Shown here one piece after another: positions 43,229 to 51,401 of a stretch of 64,000 nt of DNA. Position 1 is the stretch's first letter. The number at the start of each line of letters is the position of its first letter. The position numbers and the translations under genes are program-made. The notes under the pieces are model-generated. The model was not told where the DNA came from. It saw only the letters and a program-made list of their open reading frames with translations, and did not search any database. This DNA comes from Faucicola osloensis_B (GTDB lineage: Bacteria > Pseudomonadota > Gammaproteobacteria > Pseudomonadales > Moraxellaceae). The DNA is taken from positions 930,001 through 994,000 of the forward strand of contig CAXORL010000001.1 of assembly GCA_964211495.1 (NCBI GenBank), given 5' to 3'.

Positions 43229-45616
43229 TTGACGAATTTATCGCAACCTAATAATCAAGATGCTTTACTCACTGCCCAACATCGTTATGATGCGGCGGAT
43301 ATGGCAGACCAATTAAAGGTGATGCCAACCCTAGAAGCGCGTTTAACTACTATTTTAAACGAAATCAATGCGCTGCGTGATTTTCCGCAAGTTACCCTAT
43401 TTAAACAACTGCTAGATACCCTGCGTAACCGTGCAGATGATGCTACAACCGCCAATGAGCAGATGGCGCTATTTGTTCGGCTACTGCGCGGCAACCGTGT
43501 GTGGGCAGAAGGGTTTTGTGTGTTTATGCTTACCTTGATTAATCGTTATCGTCAGGTGTCGCTATACACGGATTTGGGTATCTTGTCAGATGCTGGCTTT
43601 ACCTCACAATTTTTTGACTTGGTCGGTGAAAAGCTATTACCCTCCGTACCTGATGACCGCGATTTGATTGCGCTATTTAATGCGTTTTTTGCCACACCAA
43701 AAACCCGCTACTGGGTGCGCTTAATCCATGAGCGTTGGTGGATTGAACTGATACTCATCCTTAAAGTACCCGCAGGCAAAGAAGCGTTAGTGCAAGCACT
43801 TGAAGCCAATGTGCTCAAAGCCATTACTATTTTAACGGCACGTATCAACGGCATCGGGCTCAATGCCGATTTAATAAAGGCATTTCCCAATCCGATTGAC
43901 AACCAAGATACTTTTATTGCACTCAATCGCGAAGTCGCTGAATTTGTCAGTCAATACCAGCTCAGCATGCAGCCAGGGGATGAGCAAGCGATGCCACAGC
44001 CTGAGGTGGATAGCAGTCAAATTTTAGTGTTGACCGACCAAGCCCGCACTATTATGCAAAACATCCGTCGCCGTATTCATCGAACGGGTATTACTGTGCG
44101 TACCACCAATATGTTGGTGCGCCTTGAGCAAAGCCTGCAGCGTCTTGAATTGTTGGTGTCACTGCTATCGGACAACGATCATATCAAGAAAAAAACCATC
44201 ATAGAGCTTATTAATACATTGTATGAAGATTCATACCACCGCAGTAGTTTTAGATATTTATTTGGCATCAATACCGCGCTGTTATCGCGCCGTGTCACTG
44301 AGACTGCCAGTAAGGTCGGCGAGCATTATATCAGTACTGATAAAGCTGGCTATCGCCGTATGTATAAAAAAGCGGCATTGGGCGGTTTACTCATCGGCTG
44401 TATGGCGACCCTTAAAATCCTAGGGAAGACCCTACCTTTGGCACCGTTTGGCGTGGCTTTTTTAAACAGTATGATTTATGGTCTTGGCTTTGTGGCAATT
44501 CATATCATTGGCGGCACAGTGGCGACCAAACAGCCTGCCATGACAGCTGCCGCGATTGCTTCAACCATCTCAGAGGTAAAAGGGCGCAAATCGGCGCAAT
44601 TTACCAAGCTGACCGAATTGGTCGTTGATATCATGCGCACCCAATTTATTGCCATTATGGGTAATATTTCAATTGCAATGCCGATTGCGTTACTGATTTC
44701 ATCCATGTGGCTGTATGGGCTGGGTCGTCCGTTAACATCGGAAGCTAGCGCAGAGCACTTGTTGCATGATCTTAACCCGTTTACCTCGCTTGCTATCTTT
44801 CATGCCGCGATTGCTGGGGTGTATCTGTATATTTCAGGATTGATTGCAGGCTATTATGATAATCTTGCAGTACACTACAAAATCGGTGAGCGTATTCGCA
44901 ACCAGCCCACCCTCAAACGGATGATGACACCTGTAACATTATTGCGCTTTAGCGATTTTATCGAGCGCAATCTGGGTGCGATTATGAGTAACTTTTTATT
45001 CGGCTGCTTTTTGGGTAGCACGGCGACCATCGGTTATATTTTTGGCTTACCGCTCGATATTCGCCATATTGCCTTTGCGTCTGCCAACTTTATTCACGGG
45101 ATTTTTAACATTTATGCCAACACGGGCGAGTTTCCAGAAATCGGTATTATTTTAGTCAGTCTATTTGGGGTGATGGTCATCGGTATGATTAACTTGTTGG
45201 TGAGTTTTTCACTCGCCTTAATGACCGCCCTACGCGCTCGTAATGTGAAAGTCTTTGAGTGGAAATTCTTATTTGAATTGGTCACCTCGCATTTGATGAC
45301 CCAACCCTCTGACTTTTTTATCCCGCGTAAACAGCCGATGAACTATGCGCTCATCGATAGCGACGGTAATATTATCTATGATGATAAACCGATTGCAAAC
45401 GATGGTAAAAATAACAAGGCACATAAAACTGCCTTGACATCACAGCCAGAAGAGCATCCGCATGCTACTACGCCCCATATCGACAATATCAGTCATACGG
45501 AAAAACTGACCGATGAAGAAATTGCAGAGAAAAAACAGGCAATTAAAGAAAAAGTGGTGCAAAAGGCGGTCGACAATATTACCCCAAATGACACGGCAAG
45601 CAAGCTCCCCAAATAA
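43229..45616 (+). CDS. Large membrane protein of the 'site-specific recombinase' (Gcr/SpecificRecomb) family
   Basis: 795 residues. Residues 1-370 are soluble and helical. From ~375 to ~690 there are about seven membrane helices (e.g. AALGGLLIGCMATLKILG, IAMPIALLISSMWLYGLG, GVYLYISGLIAGYYDNLAVHY). The C-terminal ~90 residues are hydrophilic and carry an EEIAEKKQAIKEKVVQK helix. The family was named after a proposed recombinase, but I see no Tyr- or Ser-recombinase catalytic motif and the topology argues for a membrane role. The start is TTG with GAGG 7 nt upstream. Confidence 0.78.
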   Translation: MTNLSQPNNQDALLTAQHRYDAADMADQLKVMPTLEARLTTILNEINALRDFPQVTLFKQLLDTLRNRADDATTANEQMALFVRLLRGNRVWAEGFCVFMLTLINRYRQVSLYTDLGILSDAGFTSQFFDLVGEKLLPSVPDDRDLIALFNAFFATPKTRYWVRLIHERWWIELILILKVPAGKEALVQALEANVLKAITILTARINGIGLNADLIKAFPNPIDNQDTFIALNREVAEFVSQYQLSMQPGDEQAMPQPEVDSSQILVLTDQARTIMQNIRRRIHRTGITVRTTNMLVRLEQSLQRLELLVSLLSDNDHIKKKTIIELINTLYEDSYHRSSFRYLFGINTALLSRRVTETASKVGEHYISTDKAGYRRMYKKAALGGLLIGCMATLKILGKTLPLAPFGVAFLNSMIYGLGFVAIHIIGGTVATKQPAMTAAAIASTISEVKGRKSAQFTKLTELVVDIMRTQFIAIMGNISIAMPIALLISSMWLYGLGRPLTSEASAEHLLHDLNPFTSLAIFHAAIAGVYLYISGLIAGYYDNLAVHYKIGERIRNQPTLKRMMTPVTLLRFSDFIERNLGAIMSNFLFGCFLGSTATIGYIFGLPLDIRHIAFASANFIHGIFNIYANTGEFPEIGIILVSLFGVMVIGMINLLVSFSLALMTALRARNVKVFEWKFLFELVTSHLMTQPSDFFIPRKQPMNYALIDSDGNIIYDDKPIANDGKNNKAHKTALTSQPEEHPHATTPHIDNISHTEKLTDEEIAEKKQAIKEKVVQKAVDNITPNDTASKLPK

Positions 45617-45749
45617 CCGATTAAATACTGTATGTTAAACACTGCAGACGTTAGAAACACTGAACGACTGTAAAAATACGCACCACTGTAAAAACATGAT
45701 GAATTTTTTGAGAGATACAAGTTTGGAAAATAAAAGTTTGAAAAATACA

Positions 45750-46526
45750 ATGAACCAACCCGCGACATCAATGAGTCCGACTCAATTGGCGCATCGGTTA
45801 AATGAGCTATTAAAAATTAATGAATTCCAAGATTATTGTCCCAATGGTCTGCAAGTGGATGGTGGACAGCCGATACAGCACATCCTCACTGGTGTCACAG
45901 CCTCTGAGGCATTGATTGAACAAGCGATTGCGCACAACGCCCAAGCGATTTTGGTGCATCATGGCTATTTTTGGAAAGGTGAACCTGCGCCGTTAATTGG
46001 CATGAAAGGCAAGCGTATTCGTTTGTTGATGCAACACGGTATTTCCTTACTGGCTTATCATTTACCGTTAGACGCCCATCCCCAATTGGGCAATAACGCC
46101 CAATTAGCGTTAGCACTGGGCTGGACTGATTTGTCGCCGCTATATCCTAATGAAAAACATCCGATTGGTAATATCGTGGATTTAGCAGCACCGTTGTCGA
46201 TTGCATCTCTCACCAACAAACTATCGACTGCGTTAAGCCGTCCGCCCCTACATCTATCCGGGGGTAATCAAACAATTTCGCGCATCGGTCTATGTACGGG
46301 TGGCGCACAGGATATGATTGAGCAAGCGGCACAAATGGGTTGTCAAGCCTATATCTCGGGTGAAGTATCAGAGCGAACCACTCACATAGCCCGTGAGCTG
46401 GGTATTGATTATTTTGCCTGTGGACATCATGCCACTGAGCGTGGTGGCGTACTTGCATTGGGGAATTATGTCAAAGAAAATCTTGCTTTGACCGTTGATT
46501 TTGTCGATATCGATAATCCCGTGTAA
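45750..46526 (+). CDS. Nif3-like dinuclear metal-centre protein (YbgI family)
   Basis: 258 residues from the ATG at 45750. Family motifs: DYCPNGLQVDG, ILVHHGYFWKG (metal-binding His pair), AYHLPLDAHPQLGNNAQLA, and C-terminal YFACGHHATERGG with the remaining ligands. Members form hexameric rings with a two-metal site; function is uncertain (YbgI has been linked to Fe-S or GTP cyclohydrolase-like roles). The start is unclear: in-frame ATGs at 45696, 45750 and 45771 all lack a good ribosome-binding site; length against E. coli YbgI favours 45750 or 45771. Confidence 0.88.
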   Translation: MNQPATSMSPTQLAHRLNELLKINEFQDYCPNGLQVDGGQPIQHILTGVTASEALIEQAIAHNAQAILVHHGYFWKGEPAPLIGMKGKRIRLLMQHGISLLAYHLPLDAHPQLGNNAQLALALGWTDLSPLYPNEKHPIGNIVDLAAPLSIASLTNKLSTALSRPPLHLSGGNQTISRIGLCTGGAQDMIEQAAQMGCQAYISGEVSERTTHIARELGIDYFACGHHATERGGVLALGNYVKENLALTVDFVDIDNPV

Positions 46527-46549
46527 AATTAGGCAATTTATTAAATAAT

Positions 46550-46583
46550 TATTACCCGTTAATTGCATTTTAGCGGGTTTTTT
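46550..46583 (+). terminator. Terminator after the Nif3-like gene
   Basis: Hairpin ACCCG-t-TA/TA-g-CGGGT followed by six T. Confidence 0.75.
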
Positions 46584-46755
46584 ACGCTTTTTATCATAAA
46601 TTTGCCTTTCGTTACCGTCAACCACATGACGCGTAACTTTAATTTCACTACAATACCCCCATTGTTTCATATAACTAACTGTAATGCCATGCAGTAAATA
46701 TTGTTATTGTTTATTTATTTTATGCGTGCCATACGTTACCCTACGTTAAATTCTT

Positions 46756-46928
46756 TAGGTAAGCACTTGGGCTTATTAAACAATTTTTAATTTGCCAGTA
46801 CTTACAAAAATTTTAACCCTTTTTCGGGTTGTACTTAATTATTATTTATTTCGATAGTTCTCTACGATGGATAGGGAATTATCACCGTCCTAGGTATAAG
46901 GGGAGCCAACCTGTTTGGCTCTTTTTTT
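46756..46928 (+). ncRNA. Candidate structured small RNA ending in a Rho-independent terminator
   Basis: Four hairpins in a row. (1) GTAAG-c-ACT...GGC pairs with GCC-AGT-a-CTTAC (46757-46805). (2) AACCC/GGGTT with loop TTTTTC (about 46816-46831). (3) GATGGATA pairs with TATC..CGTC around loop GGGAAT (about 46866-46889), with a 2-nt bulge. (4) Terminator GAGCCAA/TTGGCTC plus seven T (46903-46928). No ORF upstream accounts for this terminator, since Nif3 has its own. It is not recognisable as 6S, tmRNA, RNase P or SRP RNA. The alternative is a leader attenuator of the MltF-like gene. Pairings were found by eye. Confidence 0.45.
46903..46928 (+). terminator. Strong Rho-independent terminator without an obvious upstream gene
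   Basis: Perfect 7 bp stem GAGCCAA/TTGGCTC followed by TTTTTTT, 265 bp upstream of the MltF-like start codon. Confidence 0.85.
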
Positions 46929-47029
46929 AGCGTTAAGTTAATAACGACCTATTTTGGATGGAAGCTTTTTTGGTGAGATTTAGGATAGAGTTAGATAGTT
47001 AGAAGCCATGTACTTATTTGGCTTGGCTG

Positions 47030-47093
47030 ACTGGTGCTTATTTTGACTAGTACTAGGTTTAACTGGTGCTTAGTTTGACGGGTAATAGGTTTA
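47030..47093. repeat. 32-bp tandem repeat upstream of the MltF-like gene
   Basis: Two copies of a 32-bp unit beginning ACTGGTGCTTA and ending AGGTTTA (47030-47061 and 47062-47093), about 85% identical, with traces of a third copy (GGTTCTTAGTTT) after it. Confidence 0.85.
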
Positions 47094-47193
47094 ACTATCG
47101 ATTCGGTTCTTAGTTTCATAAAATGTTTTCATTTGGCATAGTTGTTTTTTATTAATTTAACGTATCTAACGTATGTGCACCGTGGAGTGACAC

Positions 47194-48660
47194 ATGCCGC
47201 TAAACTCATCATTTGAGTATTGTGATGATTTGGCTTTGACCTATCCTGCGTCGATTTCGATGTCGGTCAAAGCATTTTTAAGCCCTTTAACTTTATACCC
47301 GTTTCAACACCCTTTATTACGCTTTAGTAAATACGCGACCCAATTTAAACGCTTGCAATTCTTCCCGATTCAATTCAAGCCTTGTTTGGGTGGGGTGATG
47401 TCGCCAAAAACTACCCAGTCGCGTGTGCCAGCGGTGCCTAGCCATGTGCAAGATTTGGCGCAACTGGCTAATCCGTCCACTAGTCTCATTGGGCGCTTTA
47501 TCAAGCCGTTAAAATGGTTGGGCGCCAGTAAAAAGCTGGTAGTTGTGATGGGGATTGGTTTGCCCTTAGCTTATGTTGCCACCCAGATGGGCGTTACTGA
47601 CAAAGTCGCTAATGGCCATGCTATCAATACCCTTGCCTCACCTACTAGCGTGGTTGCGGCACCAAAAATGGCGACTTTTGATAGTATCCTGTCTCAAAAG
47701 CAGCTGCGTATTGCCACCGTCAATGGTAATACCACTTATTTTGCTCAAGATGGTTTTGAGCACGGCTTTGGCTATGACGTTATGCGCCATTATGCCAAGC
47801 GATTGAATGTTACCATGAGCACCCAAGTGTTTGCCAAGGATGTGGACGCGATGGCGGCTGTCAAAACAGGCAAAGCCGATATCGCCTTGACCAATGTGTC
47901 GGATTACCAAAACGCGACTGCGTTATCATCGCTGAGTCTAAGCTGCGACAAAGATTATTTATCACAGCAGGGTCTCAACGAACATGTTGCCATACAGCTA
48001 AACCCCAATGATATCAAACTCAAAGATGATGTAAAAAACTTCCTTTGTGGCGGTCAATCGCTCACCCGTAATCAACATTTAGCGGCGTTTTATAGTCAAA
48101 CACCATTGGCAGAGCCGTTTAATCAACAACATTTTGCCGATACCATGACACGCGTATTGCCCATTTATGAACCATCTTTTAAGCAGACAGCAAACAAATA
48201 CCGCCTTGATTGGGAACTGCTTGTGGCAATGGGGTACCAAGAATCGCATCTGGACGCAGAAGCCACTTCGCCAACGGGTGTGCGCGGTATCATGATGCTG
48301 ACCAATGCCACTGCCAATGCGATGGGCGTTGATAATCGGACTGACCCGACGCAGAGTATCCAAGGGGGCGCTAAGTATCTCAGTCAGCTGCAACATGAAT
48401 TTGCCCAAGTGCCAGCATCAGATCGGGTATGGTTCACCCTAGCGGCTTACAATATGGGTCCACAAGCCATTAAAGATATCCAGCAGATTTTGCAAAAGCG
48501 CGGTATTGATAGCAACAATTGGGCAGCCGTGTATCAGTATTTAAAAGTCAATAGTCAAAGCAATAGCCGTTACCTGCAGTGCTTAGATTACGTGACCCAT
48601 ATCCGCAATTATTTGGAGGCGTTAAAATTAGACAAAGTCAATCATCGTCAATTGACTTAA
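47194..48660 (+). CDS. MltF-like lytic transglycosylase with short solute-binding domain and N-terminal extension
   Basis: 488 residues. Residues 1-113 are an extension of no known domain; one membrane helix lies at ~114-131 (LVVVMGIGLPLAYVATQMGV). A shortened SBP_bac_3-like segment (~160-300: LRIATVNGNTTYF, GFGYDVMRHYAKRL, GKADIALTNVS) precedes the SLT domain (~325-480) with catalytic Glu350 in AMGYQESHLDAEATSPTG and WFTLAAYNMGPQAI. MltF cleaves murein strands and is regulated by its solute-binding domain. GGAG lies 6 nt before the ATG at 47194, so the extension is probably translated; an ATG at 47398 is the alternative. Confidence 0.83.
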   Translation: MPLNSSFEYCDDLALTYPASISMSVKAFLSPLTLYPFQHPLLRFSKYATQFKRLQFFPIQFKPCLGGVMSPKTTQSRVPAVPSHVQDLAQLANPSTSLIGRFIKPLKWLGASKKLVVVMGIGLPLAYVATQMGVTDKVANGHAINTLASPTSVVAAPKMATFDSILSQKQLRIATVNGNTTYFAQDGFEHGFGYDVMRHYAKRLNVTMSTQVFAKDVDAMAAVKTGKADIALTNVSDYQNATALSSLSLSCDKDYLSQQGLNEHVAIQLNPNDIKLKDDVKNFLCGGQSLTRNQHLAAFYSQTPLAEPFNQQHFADTMTRVLPIYEPSFKQTANKYRLDWELLVAMGYQESHLDAEATSPTGVRGIMMLTNATANAMGVDNRTDPTQSIQGGAKYLSQLQHEFAQVPASDRVWFTLAAYNMGPQAIKDIQQILQKRGIDSNNWAAVYQYLKVNSQSNSRYLQCLDYVTHIRNYLEALKLDKVNHRQLT

Positions 48661-48689
48661 TGAGTGTGGATATAAAAAACGGCACATTT

Positions 48690-48724
48690 TGAAAAAAGAA
48701 TGGTTTAACGCCATTCTTTTTTTT
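48690..48724 (+). terminator. Terminator after the MltF-like gene
   Basis: Stem AAAAAGAATGG/CCATTCTTTTT, 7-nt loop, then more T. Confidence 0.9.
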
Positions 48725-48791
48725 ATGCTATCACTTTGGCGTTTTTAAAAATTACTGACTATTGTTAATAGTATTAACCTAAGGATAGCAC

Positions 48792-49313
48792 GTGACCCAG
48801 CTTCAGAATCAGCCCCTCACTCAATCAAGCACTCAGCCTGTTTATGCCACCCAATACCGTATTTATTTAGAAGATACCGATGCAGGCGGGATTGTATATC
48901 ACGCCAATCATTTAAAGCTGTTTGAGCGTTGTCGTCGCGATTGGTTACGTGCATTGGGAATGACCAGTTATTTTTATCAAGCGCATTCAGCCGAGGCGGT
49001 GAGTCAAGACGTTACTCACCATGGCGATAGGGGCAAACCTGATATCCAATTTGTAGTGAGCCAAGCCAACATCCGCTATTTGCGTCCGATTCTGCTTGAT
49101 AGCGAAGTCACTGTTGTGATTGAGACGGCAGACTGCAAATCTGCGTCATTACAGCTTGAGCAGCGGATTTATGATAGCCACCAGCAGCTTTTAAGCCAAG
49201 CGAAGATAAGTATTGTATGCGTGGCTACTAGTAAAGATGAAAAAGGGCAAACCCAAGTTCGTCCTACCCGTTTGCCCAAAGCGTTTGTGCAGCTGCTGCA
49301 GCTCGCTCGGTAA
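48792..49313 (+). CDS. ybgC: Acyl-CoA thioesterase, YbgC/Pal-Tol type hot-dog protein
   Basis: 173 residues. The 4HBT signature is complete: IYLEDTDAGGIVYHANHLKLFERCRRDWLR, seen here around residues 24-53, with catalytic Asp in DTDAGG. It hydrolyses short acyl-CoA or acyl-ACP thioesters and in many bacteria heads the tol-pal operon. No tolQRAB follows here; instead the convergent apaH ends 8 bp away. The start is GTG with AAGGA 6 nt upstream. Confidence 0.9.
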   Translation: MTQLQNQPLTQSSTQPVYATQYRIYLEDTDAGGIVYHANHLKLFERCRRDWLRALGMTSYFYQAHSAEAVSQDVTHHGDRGKPDIQFVVSQANIRYLRPILLDSEVTVVIETADCKSASLQLEQRIYDSHQQLLSQAKISIVCVATSKDEKGQTQVRPTRLPKAFVQLLQLAR

Positions 49314-49321
49314 CTCTAGGG

Positions 49322-50152
49322 TTATTTTGCTTTACAAGTTTGACAGGTAACCTGCTCATCTTCTAAGCGGTATGCCATCATACTGCCGCCCCACACACAC
49401 CCTGCATCCGTGGCTCTGGCATTTACCAAATCCACTTTGGCTTTTAGCGCCGCCCAGTGACCAAATAAGATTTTACGTTCGCGCGGCACTTGCCATTCAA
49501 ACCACGGACGAAACCCCTCTGGCATTTTATCATCCAGACTGGATTTAAAGCTAAACTCTAGCGTGCCGTCCATTTGACACAGGCGCATACGGGTAAAATA
49601 ATTGCAAATCGCCCGCATACGCGCGTAGCCTGTCAGCATATTTGACCAAGGAACAGCCGTATCGCTATACAGGTTTGGCAGCAGTCTATCGAGTTGCCAT
49701 AAACTACTTTGCAGCTGAGTTTGCAATTCTGACGCATGCATGGCTGCTTGGGTAATACTCCAGTTTGGTGGGATGCCTGCATGCACCATCACGGTTTTAT
49801 CATTGGGATAGACAAGCAGCGGCTGATGACGAAGCCAATTGAGTAATTCATCACAATCTGCGGCGTCAAAAATCGCTTGGGTTCTATCCTTTTTCTTAAT
49901 CTTTATGACACCACGCCATACGGCGATCAAGTTAATATCATGATTGCCCAACACCATTTCGGCAGCACCGGCTTCGCAAAGACGTTTTACCAGACGCAGC
50001 GCGCTCAGCGAGTCTTCACCGCGTGCCACGATATCGCCAACAAACCATAATTTATCTTGCTTTTCATCAAACCCAATTTGCTTGAGCAGTGCCTGCAAAT
50101 CGGCATAACAGCCTTGAATATCGCCAATGACAAATTGATGTCGAAAACCCAT
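49322..50152 (-). CDS. apaH: Bis(5'-nucleosyl)-tetraphosphatase (symmetrical)
   Basis: 276 residues. PPP-family metallophosphatase with GDIQGCYADLQ, WFVGDIVARGEDSL and LGNHDINL, and the later HAGIPPNWS and FGHWAAL motifs. It splits Ap4A to two ADP and removes Np4 caps from RNA. It lies 48 bp downstream of rsmA on the same strand, the same rsmA(-apaG)-apaH neighbourhood as in E. coli but with apaG missing. Confidence 0.95.
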   Translation of the reverse strand: MGFRHQFVIGDIQGCYADLQALLKQIGFDEKQDKLWFVGDIVARGEDSLSALRLVKRLCEAGAAEMVLGNHDINLIAVWRGVIKIKKKDRTQAIFDAADCDELLNWLRHQPLLVYPNDKTVMVHAGIPPNWSITQAAMHASELQTQLQSSLWQLDRLLPNLYSDTAVPWSNMLTGYARMRAICNYFTRMRLCQMDGTLEFSFKSSLDDKMPEGFRPWFEWQVPRERKILFGHWAALKAKVDLVNARATDAGCVWGGSMMAYRLEDEQVTCQTCKAK

Positions 50153-50200
50153 AACACCTCATACATTTTCAAAGTAAAATTTTAAAAAACTACAAAAAAA

Positions 50201-51055
50201 TTAACCATTTGCTGCGATGCCGTTAGCTAAAGTCACAAAATCTCGTACTGATAACGTTTCGGGACGCGCCAGTGGATTGAGTCCCCATGCCACAAGCTGG
50301 TGTTCTGTGACCGCAGGCAAAATCGGCGATTTTTTAAAAATCGCGCGCAGTGTTTTACGGCGATGATTAAATGCCTCACGCACCACAAGGGCAAACAGCT
50401 TTTCATCGTCAGCCACAATCGGTTTTTGTTGATAAGGTCTGAGTCGAAATACCGCACTCGTCACTTTGGGTGGGGGGTTAAATGCCCCATTTGGCACCGT
50501 CAGTAAATAATCGGTTTCACAATAATACTGCATCATAATGGATAAACGACCATATTCTCGGCTATTCACCGCTGCGGTGATGCGATCCACCACTTCCTTT
50601 TGTAGCATAAAGTGCATGTCTTCAATGACATCGGCAAAACTTAGTAAATGAAACAATAACGGCGTAGAAATATTGTATGGCAAGTTACCGACAATGCGCA
50701 TTTTCTTGTCGGTGGTATGATTGGGGTTATCGCCAATGATTTGCTGGAACAGCGCGCGGTAATCCACTTCCATGGCATTGACTTTGACAATCGTTAAGCC
50801 CTCATTGCTATTGGCGCCAATGCGAATGCGCAGGCTGTCTGCCAAATCGGTATCAAGCTCGACAACGGTCAAGCGATTGACTTCCTTGAGTAGCGGCTCA
50901 GTAATCGCGCCCATGCCTGGACCAATTTCAACCATCAAATCATCGCGACCTGCATGAATACTGTCAATAATTCTCCCGATAATCACTTGATCATGTAAGA
51001 AATTTTGCCCAAAACGTTTTCTAGGCTGATGGGATAAAAAAGCAGAGACCGTCAC
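50201..51055 (-). CDS. rsmA: 16S rRNA dimethyladenosine transferase RsmA (KsgA)
   Basis: 284 residues. KRFGQNFLHD at the N-terminus, SAM-binding VEIGPGMGAITEPLL, and catalytic NLPYNIST. FNPPPKVTSAVFRL is the downstream family marker. It dimethylates the two adenosines in helix 45 of 16S rRNA. The start appears to be GTG at 51055 with TAGGAA 9 nt upstream; MTVSAFLSHQPRKRFGQ leaves little room for another start. Confidence 0.96.
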   Translation of the reverse strand: MTVSAFLSHQPRKRFGQNFLHDQVIIGRIIDSIHAGRDDLMVEIGPGMGAITEPLLKEVNRLTVVELDTDLADSLRIRIGANSNEGLTIVKVNAMEVDYRALFQQIIGDNPNHTTDKKMRIVGNLPYNISTPLLFHLLSFADVIEDMHFMLQKEVVDRITAAVNSREYGRLSIMMQYYCETDYLLTVPNGAFNPPPKVTSAVFRLRPYQQKPIVADDEKLFALVVREAFNHRRKTLRAIFKKSPILPAVTEHQLVAWGLNPLARPETLSVRDFVTLANGIAANG

Positions 51056-51401
51056 TCAAAACATTCCTATAAAAATGAAATAATTATCAATGTTGTGCAG
51101 TATACGATAACCCTTACCGTCATCAGACACAAATCATTATCAAACTGCTCATTATAGCACAGCTTGACGCTCCATTATGACAATTTCATGACAACTCGAG
51201 ACTCTCGTAAGTGTAAAGTAATAGCATGGCAGGAGTATGACAACAATTTGCACCCTCGCTCAATTTGAATTTTGTAGTTTATATCATGCTACAAATTTCT
51301 GATGCATCAATTTTTTGATGCGTCAATCGCCTGTCGAATTCTGATGACTAAGTTGATATAATGCAACAAATTTAACTAACCCTTTATTTAGTGAGCATTG
51401 T
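51056..51401. other. Divergent rsmA/ychF intergenic region
   Basis: 346 bp without a gene. It contains the inverted repeat TGATGCATCAA (51300-51310)/TTGATGCGTCA (51315-51325), one mismatch, no T run. TATAAT at 51357-51362 is a good -10 for ychF, with only a weak -35. Confidence 0.5.

Larger units (their letters stand above)
46527..47193. other. Long intergenic region with terminators, a structured element and tandem repeats
   Basis: 667 bp without a convincing ORF. It holds the Nif3 terminator (46550-46583), a structured element ending in a second strong terminator (46756-46928), and a 32-bp tandem repeat (47030-47093) before the MltF-like gene. Confidence 0.7.

Noticed and set aside
43229..45616. 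Evidence of a mobile element from the 'site-specific recombinase' family name
   Set aside because: No inverted repeats, target duplications, tRNA attachment site or catalytic recombinase motif; surrounding genes are core genes.
46890..46901. GTCCTAGGTATAA resembling a well-known constitutive synthetic promoter segment
   Set aside because: No TTGACA-like -35 at proper spacing, and it lies inside a folded element just before a terminator, so the likeness is probably chance.
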